NCBI RefSeq assembly: GCF_024505185.1
Contig: NZ_JANIBJ010000019.1
Location: 25,322-89,321, forward strand
Direction: 5' to 3'
Length of the DNA stretch: 64,000 bases
From: Methylomonas subterranea
GTDB taxonomy: Bacteria > Pseudomonadota > Gammaproteobacteria > Methylococcales > Methylomonadaceae
The notes under the pieces were generated by a model. That model ran no database searches. It saw only the letters and a list, made by a program, of their open reading frames with translations, and was not told where the DNA came from. The translations under genes and the position numbers were made by a program. Positions 17,780 through 27,114 of this stretch are shown here, piece by piece (position 1 is the first letter of the stretch; each line of letters opens with the position of its first letter).

Positions 17780-18500
17780 GCTCCCCGCCAAATCCAACCA
17801 GCACAGCGACTTCGGTTTTCTGCGCATCCTGTTAGTGGAAGACGATAAAAGGATTGCCGATTTCGTCGAACGCGGCCTCAAAGCCGAAGGCTATGCGGTG
17901 GAAGTCGCGCGTTTCGGCCAGGATGCCATTGCCATGGGTTGCGAAAGCCAATTTCAGGCAATTATTCTGGATTTGGGATTGCCGGATATCAGCGGCCGCG
18001 AGGTGTGCGAACGCCTGCGCAAACAAGGCGTCGACACGCCGATTCTGATGCTGACCGCCCGCGACACGGTGCAGGATAAAGTCACCGGCTTGCGCTCCGG
18101 CGCCGACGACTACATGACCAAGCCCTTTGCCTTCGAAGAATTGTTGGCGCGAATCGAGGTGTTGATGCGCCGGCGCAGCGGCGAAATCAAGCTGGACTCG
18201 AAGGAATTGCAATTGGCCGATCTGCAACTGAACGTGGACACTCACGAAGTCCGCCGCGGCGACACCAACATCGAACTGACGCCCAAGGAATTCGCCTTGC
18301 TGGAATGCTTTATGCGCATGCCGGGCAAGGTGTTGAGCCGCACCCGGATTTTGGAGCAGGTATGGGGTTATAGCGCCGATCCGCTGACCAACGTGGTGGA
18401 TGTTTACATCCGCCAGCTGCGCCGCAAGATCGACGACGATTTCGAACTGAAGCTGCTGAAAACCGTGCGCGGCTACGGCTATAAAATGGACGCCACCTGA
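17772..18500 (+). CDS. OmpR/PhoB-family response regulator
   Basis: A 242-residue two-domain regulator. The receiver (about residues 17-130) shows the acidic pair VEDD, phospho-Asp in LDLGLPD, LTA and the Lys in MTKPFAFEEL. The winged-helix DNA-binding domain has LTPKEFALLECFMR and ends VRGYGYKMD. It is translationally coupled to the kinase before it by an 8-bp overlap. It is the only DNA-binding regulator of this four-gene cluster. It differs from QseF/GlrR, which is a sigma54 activator, so the pathway is rewired relative to enterobacteria. Confidence 0.95.
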   Translation: MNELPAKSNQHSDFGFLRILLVEDDKRIADFVERGLKAEGYAVEVARFGQDAIAMGCESQFQAIILDLGLPDISGREVCERLRKQGVDTPILMLTARDTVQDKVTGLRSGADDYMTKPFAFEELLARIEVLMRRRSGEIKLDSKELQLADLQLNVDTHEVRRGDTNIELTPKEFALLECFMRMPGKVLSRTRILEQVWGYSADPLTNVVDVYIRQLRRKIDDDFELKLLKTVRGYGYKMDAT

Positions 18501-18538
18501 CGGCCCGATCTAACCAGTCCGGGGCCGCCGCGCCCGGC

Positions 18539-19618
18539 TTATTCGGCGGCCAGATATTGCCCGGGATTCAACGGCGCCTCATAGCGTATGCCTTCGCGAA
18601 AATAAGGCTCAGGATTGTTGGCGATTTCCCGCGCCGCCAGAAACTGCGCATAGTAATTCCTGGAGGCAAACCCGAAAGCCGGGCCGTCGTACTGATCGAC
18701 TATGCGCATGAAATCCTCGCCCATACTGTCCTGAGCCCGCTTCATCCCGCCTATGCCGTGATTGTAGGAAGTCACGGCGGCCGGCCAGTTCCCCAGTTTT
18801 TTGTAGGCATGGGTCAGATAGCGGGCCGCGCCGTTGGCCGAGGCAAACGGATCCAGGCGCTGATCGACTTTGTCGCTACCCGGCATAAAGGTTTGCGCGG
18901 CGGCCTTGGTAAATTGCCACATACCGACAGCGCCGGCGGAAGAGCGGGCCGCCGGCTGAAATGACGACTCCACATGCGGCAAATAGGCCAATTCCTCCGG
19001 CAAGCCGGCATTGCGAAAGATTTGCCTAAACTGCAAATCGTATTGACCGCTGATTTCCAAACCGCGCTTGAAACGTTCCCTGGTACCGCGCTGGGCTCTG
19101 ACTCTGTCGGCGGCTCCCGGTAAAATGCTGTTTAAAGGCCGGCCGCTGCTCTCCAGTTTGGCAATCAACTGCCGGTCGGCGGCGTTAAGGGCCGCGTTAT
19201 AACGCAGCTTGCTATCCAGTTCGGCCAGACGGGATTTCCAAAAATCGCGCCGGCTATTCATCGCCAGCTTCTGTTCCGCCGTCAAGCCTTCCGCCACGTA
19301 GCCCGGCAAGGGCATAACCTCGTAGACCACATCCAGAAAGCGGTCGTCGTGATAAGCCACTTCCGAGCGTTGCCACACCGCGTAAGTTTTGCGCCAAAAA
19401 TCCACCGCCGGTTCCAAACTGGCCGGCTTGGGAAAAATCCCGGCGTAACTGGCCGTCGGCGCTTTGTTGACATTAGGCCGGTAAGCTTGGGTTTGCGGCG
19501 GACTGCTCCGGTAACTGACCGGCTTATCCCGCTTATAGTTGGCCTGATTGCTGCCGCAACCATTCAACAGGAGCAACAGAACAGGTAAAAACGATACTTT
19601 TAAAATCAGTCGATTCAT
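18539..19618 (-). CDS. Lytic murein transglycosylase (MltD-like lipoprotein)
   Basis: A 359-residue lipoprotein (signal ending LLLLLNGC). The SLT domain lies at about residues 205-310: PHVESSFQPAARS with the catalytic Glu, then AVGMWQFTKAAAQ and VTSYNHGIGG. It cleaves the MurNAc-GlcNAc bond of peptidoglycan to give anhydro ends, anchored in the outer membrane. No LysM repeat follows the SLT domain, unlike E. coli MltD. It converges with the response regulator gene. Confidence 0.88.
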   Translation of the reverse strand: MNRLILKVSFLPVLLLLLNGCGSNQANYKRDKPVSYRSSPPQTQAYRPNVNKAPTASYAGIFPKPASLEPAVDFWRKTYAVWQRSEVAYHDDRFLDVVYEVMPLPGYVAEGLTAEQKLAMNSRRDFWKSRLAELDSKLRYNAALNAADRQLIAKLESSGRPLNSILPGAADRVRAQRGTRERFKRGLEISGQYDLQFRQIFRNAGLPEELAYLPHVESSFQPAARSSAGAVGMWQFTKAAAQTFMPGSDKVDQRLDPFASANGAARYLTHAYKKLGNWPAAVTSYNHGIGGMKRAQDSMGEDFMRIVDQYDGPAFGFASRNYYAQFLAAREIANNPEPYFREGIRYEAPLNPGQYLAAE

Positions 19619-19980
19619 GGTCTTGTCGTAGCGGCTTCGGCGGCATGGGGTGATTCGGGATCGGATGAGGATAATAGAATAGCGCTCATTTAATCGTTCA
19701 GCTTAGAACAAGCGTGAAGACCATCACATTTGTACTTGTATTTGCAGCGCTTATTTTAACCCGATCCCGGCAATCGACAAGGCCGGCGTAGGTCTAGGCC
19801 CTTAATTGAATTCGACTCGCTCAATGCAGCCATGCATCGATTGCGGGCGGCTGGGTATTAGCGCGGAAAAATCGCCCGTGAATTTTGCCTTGCCGGCCGG
19901 CCTGCCCGCGGACGGCATTGCGTGACGCAACGGGGGAATGCGGATTGCTTGAACTTATTGAAGCCGCATGACGGCACGCT
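19619..19980. other. Gene-poor stretch upstream of the transglycosylase
   Basis: No convincing gene, hairpin or repeat is seen in these 362 bases. It should contain the promoter of the transglycosylase gene on the minus strand. A 25-codon GTG frame near 19710 is too short to support. Confidence 0.4.
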
Positions 19981-20403
19981 TTACATCGCCACGTAAGAGG
20001 CCAGGAAGAAAATACCCGCCGTGGAAATCAATTTCAACTTATTGCTTAACGGCAAGGACAACCAGTAAATCAAGCATTCAGTCTTGCGGCGTTCCCAGGC
20101 TTGGCGGACAGAGCCTGTAAATTGTCGCCAAAGCCCCGGCAACAATCGATACAGCCAAAGCAACAACAAAGCGCCTATCGACAGCAAAATATAAAACGTG
20201 ATTATTTGACTGCCGTGGCGGGAGGTATGAAACAAATGCTCGACGCCGTGCTCTATACCCAACTCCAGCCATTCGTAGAGGATGTGGAGTATGCCGAAAA
20301 GCAGGTGTAGTAAGTTTAAACACAGATCCATTACCGCGTCGTACATGGCGATGGATAACGCAAGCAATGCAACAACAAGCAAATCAAAATTTTCTTTAAT
20401 CAT
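19981..20403 (-). CDS. Hypothetical membrane protein, 140 aa
   Basis: Begins MIKENFDLLVVALLAL. There are about three hydrophobic stretches (residues 7-40, 72-92 and 122-138) and an amphipathic His-rich loop ELGIEHGVEHLFHTSRHG before the second. ATG at 20403 with GGGG upstream is preferred over an earlier ATG at 20502, which would add a poorly conserved-looking leader. I do not recognise the family; the His-rich loop might bind metal, but that is a guess. Confidence 0.6.
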   Translation of the reverse strand: MIKENFDLLVVALLALSIAMYDAVMDLCLNLLHLLFGILHILYEWLELGIEHGVEHLFHTSRHGSQIITFYILLSIGALLLLWLYRLLPGLWRQFTGSVRQAWERRKTECLIYWLSLPLSNKLKLISTAGIFFLASYVAM

Positions 20404-20665
20404 GCCAATCCCCGAAGATTCAGCTTTATGAAGCTGCCAAAAACAAGCAATCGGATTGCCGGCTTGGATTGAGATGGCGATTATTGAAATCGCCATCGCC
20501 AAAAATCCGCCTGGAAATGTTCCCTTGGGGTGTGAAAATTATCCGGCGGATTTGAGATGATTATATATAAATATCGAATCGATACAAGTTATTTTCACCG
20601 CCACTCCTATTTTTCGATATTTTTGTACCTCACCAATTTGAAGGGTTATACGGCAAGCAGCCTAC

Positions 20666-21631
20666 CTAGTTTCTAATCGATAGCTTGCCTTGGCTCAAGC
20701 GGTCCATTTTCATAGAGGCTTGCTGGTAGGATTTAAGCATGTCGTCAAATGCCTCCGAACGCCACGCCTTGGCATCCGCCACCGTTTGCTCTTCGGAGCC
20801 GCTCACGCTTATGTCCTCGCTGCCCTCGGCCTTGGCGGCCGCCGTATTATCGTCAACCTCGTCCATGGCCACATCGGCCTCCCATTCATAGTGGCCCTGG
20901 TCGGTTTTGCCGTCATTGACCAAATGGCGACGGTATTGCATAAAGGATTCCCGGGTAAACACGTAAGGATCCAATGCCGCCTCATTGATGAAATTCAAGG
21001 CGCCTTCCGCATTGGCGCGGTCGCTGATTCCTTCGAGAACACTGGTACCCGGAACATAAGTACCCGGGTTCGCGGCCTTGTCTAGGATCAAGCCACCGCC
21101 GTCGCGCAACGTTGTGGGACCGATGATGGGCAGTACCAGATAAGCCCCTTCATCCACTCCCCAAACCGCTAGCGTTTGTCCAAAATCCTCGATATTGTTT
21201 TCCAAGCCGAACTGGCTAGCCACGTCGATCAAGCCGCCGACACCAATAGTGGTATTGGTAAGAAAGCGGCCGGCATCGGCGGCGCCTTGTTGAAATTTGC
21301 CTTGCAAAAGATCATTCAACACAACGTTAATGCCCTTCAAGTTGCTGAAAAAATTACTCACGCCGGTTTCCATAAAGTCGGGCGTAACCCACTTGTAGCC
21401 GTCGGAAACCGGTTTGAGGAAATATTTATCCAATCCGCTGTTAAAGGCGTACATGGAGCGGTTGAAGCCCTCAAACGGGTCGGCCCGACCGGTCATCGCG
21501 GCGGCCTGTTCCGCCGAAGTTTCCGCATGATTTCCGGTGCTCGCGCAACCGGCCATCGTCAATGCGCCCGCAACTAAAAACATTCGGCCCGATAGGGATA
21601 GGCCTTTGTCTGGACAAATTCGGTTAAACAT
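20666..21631 (-). CDS. mlaA: MlaA/VacJ outer-membrane lipoprotein
   Basis: The outer-membrane component of the Mla system, which removes misplaced phospholipids from the outer leaflet. It is 321 residues, with lipobox LTMAGC. The MlaA core runs from DPFEGFNRSMYAFNSGLDKY (about residue 51) through NFFSNLKGINVVLNDLLQGK, RFLTNTTIGVGGLIDVA and EDFGQTLAVWGV to LVLPIIGPTTLRDG. A C-terminal acidic extension of about 80 residues is longer than in E. coli MlaA. AGGAG precedes the ATG. The mlaBCDEF genes are not adjacent. Confidence 0.95.
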   Translation of the reverse strand: MFNRICPDKGLSLSGRMFLVAGALTMAGCASTGNHAETSAEQAAAMTGRADPFEGFNRSMYAFNSGLDKYFLKPVSDGYKWVTPDFMETGVSNFFSNLKGINVVLNDLLQGKFQQGAADAGRFLTNTTIGVGGLIDVASQFGLENNIEDFGQTLAVWGVDEGAYLVLPIIGPTTLRDGGGLILDKAANPGTYVPGTSVLEGISDRANAEGALNFINEAALDPYVFTRESFMQYRRHLVNDGKTDQGHYEWEADVAMDEVDDNTAAAKAEGSEDISVSGSEEQTVADAKAWRSEAFDDMLKSYQQASMKMDRLSQGKLSIRN

Positions 21632-21923
21632 TTCTTACAACTCCTGCTGATTAAGTGTTTTGAGTAGTTAAAATTTTACGCAAAGACATGACGGCAAAAT
21701 ACGCATAAAGTTTCGATTCGATATTTTAAGGTCGGCACTTTACCCTTTTCATGCCACTTTGTCAGCCGGGTAAAGGCATATCGCCGATTTAGAGGTTTAC
21801 CAACCGACTTGGCCGGCGGTTCGCGGGAAAGAATAGACGTTTATCCGATGTCGGTATCGTGAAAACTTTGTTATAAACTCGCCAGACCGACATGACCTCC
21901 CTTTTATTCTATCCTGTTTAGCC

Positions 21924-22691
21924 ATGACCATGATTGACTGGAACACCACTTATGCCGCCATCTGGCGCCAACGCCAGGCTTTTTTGCGCCCCGTGCAGCA
22001 AACCGATCCCATACGCCTGGAACAACTTTTGGGCATTGAATCGCAGAAACAGCAATTGATTGCCAATACGGAACGCTTTATCGGCGGGCAAGCGGCCAAC
22101 AACGCCCTGCTATGGGGCGCCAGGGGCACCGGCAAGTCTTCGCTGGTGAAAGCCTTGTTGAATACCTATCGCGATCGGGGCTTGCGTATCATAGAAGTGG
22201 ACAAACAGGATTTGCTGTATCTGGCGGAAATTGTCGACGAGATTCGCGAATTGCCGCAACGCTTCATTATTTATTGTGACGATTTGTCTTTCGATAACGG
22301 CGATACCCTATACAAACCGCTGAAAAGCGTGCTGGAAGGTTCCATCGAACCGCCGCCGGCAAACGTGCTGTTTTATGCCACTTCCAACCGCCGGCATTTG
22401 CTGCCCGAGCAGATGCGCGACAATCTGGATACCCAATTGATCGACGGCGAAGTGCATTATTCAGACACCATCGAAGAAAAAATTTCGCTGTCCGACCGCT
22501 TCGGCTTGCGGCTGGCGTTTTATCCGCAACCCACCCCCACCTACCTGGACATCGTGGACAGCTATTTTGCCGATTTTGCCGGCGACCGGGCCGTATTGCA
22601 TAAAGCGGCGCTGGATTTCGCCCATCAAAACGCCGGCAAAAACGGCCGCACCGCCCGGCAGTTTTTCAATAGCTACAATCAAAATAACTGA
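21924..22691 (+). CDS. DUF815-family AAA+ ATPase
   Basis: A 255-residue AAA-type ATP-binding protein. Walker A is ALLWGARGTGKSSLVKAL (about residues 58-75), the Walker-B-like strand is FIIYCDDLSFDNGD, and sensor-like NVLFYATSNRRHLLPEQMRD follows. The DUF815 pattern with EEKISLSDRFGLRL is complete. The function of the family is not established; it is widespread in proteobacteria as a single gene. The ATG at 21930 (MIDWNTT) is an equally possible start. Confidence 0.9.
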   Translation: MTMIDWNTTYAAIWRQRQAFLRPVQQTDPIRLEQLLGIESQKQQLIANTERFIGGQAANNALLWGARGTGKSSLVKALLNTYRDRGLRIIEVDKQDLLYLAEIVDEIRELPQRFIIYCDDLSFDNGDTLYKPLKSVLEGSIEPPPANVLFYATSNRRHLLPEQMRDNLDTQLIDGEVHYSDTIEEKISLSDRFGLRLAFYPQPTPTYLDIVDSYFADFAGDRAVLHKAALDFAHQNAGKNGRTARQFFNSYNQNN

Positions 22692-22718
22692 TTTGGAATA
22701 AGCAACCAAACCTTTCGG

Positions 22719-22784
22719 GCAAGCGCGGGTAAAAGCGCTCAACCCGGAGGCGGCGAATCGAGGACGCCGACTCCGGGTTGAAAA
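22719..22784. terminator. Long hairpin between convergent genes
   Basis: CAACCCGGA ... TCCGGGTTG with a further near-perfect inner stem (GGCGGCG/CGCCGAC) around a roughly 10-nt loop. It lies between the ends of two convergent genes and could stop transcription both ways. Neither side has a strong T-run, so it is not a textbook terminator. Confidence 0.45.
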
Positions 22785-22789
22785 ATGCA

Positions 22790-22996
22790 TCAGGCGGTAT
22801 GGAAAGCGGCAGCGCACCGAGGACAGGCATTGACGGGTTTAAACTTTTCCGCGGCTTTTTTCAGCGCGCTGCCGCAACTGGCGATAGACCCCAGATAGAG
22901 TCTGGCTTCCTTGGGCGGCAGCGACTCGCAAGTCGCAAAATGCACGATGTGTTCCCCATTGCCTTGGGCGGTAGTGTCTACATAAAACTCGGCCAT
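22790..22996 (-). CDS. Hypothetical small protein, 68 aa
   Basis: Starts MAEFYVDTTAQGNGEHIVHF and contains ATCESLPP, IASCGSALKKA and a terminal NACPRCAAAFHTA. The CPRC pair plus two other Cys could bind a metal or form disulfides. ATG at 22996 has AGAGGAA 9 bp upstream, and an upstream extension looks non-coding. Length and form recall small conserved gammaproteobacterial proteins of unknown role. Confidence 0.7.
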   Translation of the reverse strand: MAEFYVDTTAQGNGEHIVHFATCESLPPKEARLYLGSIASCGSALKKAAEKFKPVNACPRCAAAFHTA

Positions 22997-23554
22997 AATG
23001 AATTCCTCTTGATTGAATTGGTTTAGCCTCGAATCGCGGCGAACCCGGCTCCCGCATCTGTCGCTCATCACACATTGCGCGGCAATAATGTGGTGAAAAT
23101 GACAGAAAAACCGCCGATTCAGCCGATTTTCCAAGGCAAAAAACTACCGGGCAAAACGCGTACCAACCTAAAACGCTAAATACCAATCGTCCCGCGCGGG
23201 ACGCGGTAGGCAGCGGATCGTCTCCCGGCCCTCGCAGTGTGTCGCAAAGTTCGACACCGGCCCTTCTCCGTTCGGGATAAGGCCAAAAAGAGGGCGTATA
23301 AAACGATAACTTGCCAAGGATTCCGCCCCTAATAACTTCCCCGTTGATATCCCGCTGGCAGAGGGAGCGGAATGCGGAAGTTGTTGTGGGCGGAACCAAA
23401 GTCATCCGCTGGCAGCATCGCTCCGCCACGAGCAGCGGAGAGGTTTACGGCAAGGCCCGGGCTTCCGCCGCGAGCGTTGCGCCCTGCCCGCCCGCAAGTG
23501 ATGGTGTGTTATTTGCAGGTAATTGCTTTTCCAAACCACACAAAGCAATCGACC
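22997..23554. other. Non-coding stretch with one dispersed repeat
   Basis: These 558 bases hold the promoter side of the 68-residue gene, a CGTCCCGCGCGGGACG palindrome near 23190, and the repeat element at 23316-23397. No gene is supported. Confidence 0.5.
23316..23397. repeat. Dispersed palindromic element, copy 2
   Basis: The most symmetrical copy. It begins AAGGATTCCGCCCCTAATAA and ends GGAAGTTGTTGTGGGCGGAA, so the ends are inverted copies of each other, with TTGATATCCC and GAGGGAGCGGAATGCGGAAG inside. Confidence 0.8.
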
Positions 23555-23962
23555 ATGCGCTACGAACCCTATCAAGACGAATACGACGCAGTCCCGACCA
23601 TGACGGATGAAGAGTTACTGGAATATTTTTTGTACCGCATTCTGGAAACCGACGAAGTCTGGGGCTTGAAAGACGGCCCGCAATGGATGACACGAAACAT
23701 CGATGGCATGCAAACCCTGCCGGTATGGCCGTTCAAGCGCTTTGCCGCCGAAGCCGCCATCGGCGAATGGCAACACCTTAAACCCGCCGCCGATGCCATG
23801 GAGTTTTTTATCTATCGCACCCTGAATAATTCGGCCCGCCAAGGCTTGACGATAGAAATCATGCCCAGAAGCACCGGCAAGGGCTGTCTGATTTCGCCGC
23901 AACGCCTGCTGACTATTCTTGAAGGCACCATGCATTCGGGGGAATACACCTTGGAGGATTGA
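23555..23962 (+). CDS. DUF2750 family protein
   Basis: A 135-residue acidic protein with the DUF2750 pattern: EFFIYR/YFLYRILETDEVWGLKDG, then LPVWPFKRFAAEAAIGEW and a C-terminal GCLISPQRLLTIL. ATG at 23555 is the first start giving a full family-like protein, and the upstream frame passes through the repeat. Function unknown. A repeat element starts at the base after its stop codon. Confidence 0.75.
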   Translation: MRYEPYQDEYDAVPTMTDEELLEYFLYRILETDEVWGLKDGPQWMTRNIDGMQTLPVWPFKRFAAEAAIGEWQHLKPAADAMEFFIYRTLNNSARQGLTIEIMPRSTGKGCLISPQRLLTILEGTMHSGEYTLED

Positions 23963-24097
23963 GGACAGGCGTTGGCGGCAAGGACGCCGCCTTCGAGCCT
24001 ACACGGACGTATTCACGGCGTCCTGTCCGGCATGCAATCGCACCTTGTTAGTGCTGCTTTCATGGGCCGGGCGATGCAGCGGCTTCATGATCGTTAG
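23963..24097. repeat. Inverted copy of the 9924-10099 repeat
   Basis: Reads, on the opposite strand, like the third unit at 9.9 kb: GGACAGG ... CCTGTCC enclosing CGAGCCTACACGGACGTATT, then CTTTCAT ... CTTCATGATCGTTAG. It starts immediately after the DUF2750 stop codon. Confidence 0.8.
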
Positions 24098-24448
24098 GCG
24101 GAAAAATTGCGCTCCGTTTGATCCTGCATATCCCGCATTTCCCTGGATCAAAATAGGTCATATGCCATGGTTTTTCTCCAAAACTTGCCCGTCTCACCTG
24201 GCGGGCCGCCCGCGCACCTGCTGTATAGCGCTTTTCAATGCATGCCAAATTATTGATTTAATAAGATTGTTATCACAGGCAAGCAGAAAGGCGCGAGCAC
24301 ATCCCGGCAATTGGTACTTTAATTGCTTTAAAAGTCCCCACTGAGAACAACCTATTTGAGGGCCGCAAGGTCGGCAAGCCAAGGGAGTGATCGGCAACCC
24401 CATTCAAGATCAACAAACAACAATTGCGGCGCTCCAGGCATTATCGAT
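24098..24448. other. Upstream region of the sigma factor gene
   Basis: Together with the repeat just before it, this leaves 486 bases without a gene. A Fur control would be expected for an iron-starvation sigma factor; an AT-rich patch near 24245-24275 (TTAATAAGATTGTTATCA) has only partial Fur-box likeness. No hairpin terminator was seen. Confidence 0.35.
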
Positions 24449-24967
24449 ATGCATATCAATGGCTTGTTGGACAATTTGTTCCGGAAACATAATAAAGAAT
24501 TACTCCACTATGCCACGCAACGAGCCGGTAACGTCGCCGACGATCTGGTTCAGGAGTCGTTTTTACAACTGCTGAACCATCCGGAGCCCGGCGGCATCGG
24601 CAACCATCGGGCCTATCTCTATAAAATCACCAACAATCTGCTGAACGCGCATAATCGAAGGCTGGAGATCATCGCCAAATACCACGAGGACTGCGAGGAA
24701 CTGGACAGTCTACCCTCCAAGACTCCGGGGCTGGAAATGGCCCTGCATCATGAACAGATTCTGCATCTATGCCTACAAGTGTTAAAACAATTGCCGGCCA
24801 TGCAACGAAACGTGTTTTTTCTGCACCGCATCGATGGGCTCACTTATCCGCAAATTGCCAAAATGCTCGGTATTTCCAGAGCCACGGTCGAACGCCACTT
24901 TGTTGCGGCGATGGAAAGTTGCGTGGCGGCTTCCATGCGCCGAAGAGGCAATACCCCGTCACGCTGA
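24449..24967 (+). CDS. fecI: FecI-like ECF sigma factor
   Basis: A 172-residue sigma-70 family member of the iron-starvation group. Region 2 has ADDLVQESFLQLL and NHRAYLYKITNNLLNAHNR; region 4 has LPAMQRNVFFLHRIDGLTYP and IAKMLGISRATVERH. It would direct transcription of a TonB receptor operon when released by its FecR partner. The fecR gene starts 17 bp later. The receptor it should control lies 6.3 kb away, beyond an AT-rich island. ATG at 24449 was chosen because region 2 follows directly; there is no strong ribosome-binding site. Confidence 0.92.
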   Translation: MHINGLLDNLFRKHNKELLHYATQRAGNVADDLVQESFLQLLNHPEPGGIGNHRAYLYKITNNLLNAHNRRLEIIAKYHEDCEELDSLPSKTPGLEMALHHEQILHLCLQVLKQLPAMQRNVFFLHRIDGLTYPQIAKMLGISRATVERHFVAAMESCVAASMRRRGNTPSR

Positions 24968-24984
24968 GTCGCTTGAGGAATCGC

Positions 24985-25953
24985 ATGTCAGACACCGCCG
25001 CATTGTCCAAGGCACAAAAACAAGCCATACGCTGGCAATCCCGACTTGGCGAACGCGACTGCCCGCCGCAAGTCAGGCGGGATTTTGAACAATGGCTGGC
25101 CTCCTCTCCGGAAAATGTCGAGGCCTTCAATACGATTCAATATTTTTGGGATCAATTCGGACTGTTGTCCTCGGTCGGCGAATCGGAAATCAAGGAGGCC
25201 CGGCGCTTTGCCAAACAAGCGCAATCCGGTCGCCGTATACGGAATGTGTCGCTGTTGGCGCTTGTCGCGCTGGTCGGCTTGAGCGCGTTTCAACCCGATT
25301 GGGCACTCAAACTGAGTTCGCGGCATTACCAAACCGCCAGGGGCGAAACGACCGACATCGAACTGAGCGACGGCGGTTCGATTAAACTCAACACGGATAG
25401 CGACATCCGCGTGGCCGATCTGTTCGGTTGGCGCAAGGCCTGGCTGAAGCGGGGAGAAGCCTGGTTTACTATTCATCACAATCCCGGGCAACCGTTCGAA
25501 GTCGTGACGACGCATGCACAAATCAGGGACATCGGCACTCAATTCAATGTGTATTCCGATGCCAATAAAACCACGGTCAGCGTGCTGGAAGGCGAAGTGG
25601 CGCTCGCTTCGGCCAACGGCGAAGCGCTACGCTTAACGGCTAACCAACAAGGCAGTATCGAGAATTCAGGTCGTGCCGGCGAAAAGACCGAGATTAACGC
25701 CGAAACGACCGGCTCCTGGCGTTCCGGAGTTTTGATCTTTCAAAATCAGCGTTTACACCAGGTATTGCGGGAACTTGCGCGCTATCACCTTGCGGAATTC
25801 AACGTGCTGGAGCCGGCGGTCGCCAACTTGGTGATCAGCGGCCGCTTTTCGACCACCGATCTGAATGAAACGCTGAACACCTTATCGCAAGGCATGCATC
25901 TCAATATCAAACAACAGCGAGCCGGGCAGTTTCTAATCAGCAAGGCGAAATAG
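24985..25953 (+). CDS. fecR: FecR-like anti-sigma/sigma regulator
   Basis: A 322-residue inner-membrane protein. The cytoplasmic N-terminus has the FecR domain (QAIRWQSRLGERDCPPQVRR, then FEQWLASSPENVEAF). A membrane helix lies at about residues 88-106. The periplasmic FecR fold includes ARGETTDIELSDGGSIKLNT and the FxV...TQFNVY strand, and an STN-like C-terminal part starts near QRLHQVLRELARY. It passes the signal from the receptor's N-terminal domain to FecI. A TGAGGAA ribosome-binding site lies before the ATG at 24985. Confidence 0.93.
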   Translation: MSDTAALSKAQKQAIRWQSRLGERDCPPQVRRDFEQWLASSPENVEAFNTIQYFWDQFGLLSSVGESEIKEARRFAKQAQSGRRIRNVSLLALVALVGLSAFQPDWALKLSSRHYQTARGETTDIELSDGGSIKLNTDSDIRVADLFGWRKAWLKRGEAWFTIHHNPGQPFEVVTTHAQIRDIGTQFNVYSDANKTTVSVLEGEVALASANGEALRLTANQQGSIENSGRAGEKTEINAETTGSWRSGVLIFQNQRLHQVLRELARYHLAEFNVLEPAVANLVISGRFSTTDLNETLNTLSQGMHLNIKQQRAGQFLISKAK

Positions 25954-26391
25954 CGCCGCAAGGCTTTGGGGTGTAGGCCTAAAGCCATGGGCCGGCAAAC
26001 ATTTTCATACCGAAAAGTCAGGCTGGAACCGACGCATGTTCGCGCTTCGCCAGGACAGGTTCGCGACTACGCATCGTTCCTTGACGCCGCACTGTCGGCA
26101 ATCGCAAGCAAATACCAAACTGTAGCAACCTGCAGTCAAAAACCCGTAAACCAGCGATCAGGGCAATTTTAGACCAGGATTAAACGCAAATAGCGGGCGT
26201 TCAAACCGACATTATTTGCAAATGAAATATGTCACTGGCCATCGGCGGCAGCCGGCCAATTTGAGACATTCAAGAATTTCCGGTTATGTCGCTATTTAAG
26301 CAGTAAGCAGTCCTTCAATCATTAGTTCGGTAGTCCAATGAAATCAAAAGCGATTCTAACGCTACCAGCGATACAATCCCTATCTGCTTTA
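25954..26391. other. Left junction of the AT-rich island
   Basis: No gene is supported in these 438 bases. A GGCTTT...AAAGCC hairpin lies just after the fecR stop (about 25960-25990) without a T-run. Base composition falls from about 26200 onward toward the island. No transposase, integrase or clear target-site repeat is seen. Confidence 0.4.
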
Positions 26392-27114
26392 TTAAGCCGC
26401 AATCCGATTAGTAAGTTTAGAACTAACTCGTCCATAGATATAAATCAAAGGCCGATCTTCGGTTCCATTAATACGTTCAATTACGCCAGCAACTATATCG
26501 CTATCCAACCAACGAACGAAGGCAGGACTCTGAACTTTATTTACATATCCAATTTTTCTGCCTGTAACCTCGATTCTCACAGCTTGATGATCATATTCAT
26601 TTTCCGGCTCGACAGCGAAAACAACAGGCATTCCAACTGAAATATCTTCTAAAGAAATGGCTTTCTGATAACGGAAGCCAGCCACTTCAATATAAAACTC
26701 ATGCGGCGCACTAACACCATCAAATGGATTGATTAGTGAGAAGCCATCGTTAGGCAATTTTGCTCCTGTGTGACCAAGCAACGCAAAGTCAGATATAACT
26801 GCATCGGGCGCCAGTCGCCATTGCTCAAGATATTTATTAAAATCGCCACGTCTTCTAGGAGGTATTCGACGCAAAAATGTCTCTAAAATATTCTCGCTGT
26901 ATTCTTGATTTAGCTTGCGAAATGCGGGATAGCACATAAATCCTTCGGCACAAGCATTGGTAAAATCGTCGGTATTGGGCAAATAGCGAAACACACAATT
27001 ACCATTGATCAGGCATATCTCACCAATGACAAATCTTTTCCGAGATTTGCCTTCTGGCGATTGCCAAACCAATAACAAACGGCTTGGTTGGTGAATATGG
27101 CGTATCAGATTCAT
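26392..27114 (-). CDS. HIRAN-domain protein paired with a HipA-like kinase
   Basis: A 240-residue protein. The C-terminal half (about residues 140-235) fits a HIRAN domain: FYIEVAGFRYQKAISLEDI, VEPENEYDHQAVRIE, and GRKIGYVNKVQSPAFVRWL. HIRAN domains bind DNA 3' ends in helicases such as HLTF. The N-terminal half (GNCVFRYLPNTDDFTNACAE, then MCYPAFRKLNQEY) recalls the N-terminal region of HipA proteins. Its ATG overlaps the kinase stop by one base (TAATG), so the two are translated together. The split of an N-subdomain from the kinase resembles HipS/HipT-type systems, but the HIRAN domain is unlike those. Confidence 0.75.
   Translation of the reverse strand: MNLIRHIHQPSRLLLVWQSPEGKSRKRFVIGEICLINGNCVFRYLPNTDDFTNACAEGFMCYPAFRKLNQEYSENILETFLRRIPPRRRGDFNKYLEQWRLAPDAVISDFALLGHTGAKLPNDGFSLINPFDGVSAPHEFYIEVAGFRYQKAISLEDISVGMPVVFAVEPENEYDHQAVRIEVTGRKIGYVNKVQSPAFVRWLDSDIVAGVIERINGTEDRPLIYIYGRVSSKLTNRIAA

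Noticed and set aside
19700..19800. 25-codon hydrophobic frame beginning GTGAAGACCATC
   Set aside because: No ribosome-binding site, promoter or terminator; too short to support.
24200..24448. Fur box before fecI
   Set aside because: Only a partial match to the Fur consensus was seen in an AT-rich patch; not enough to list as a site.
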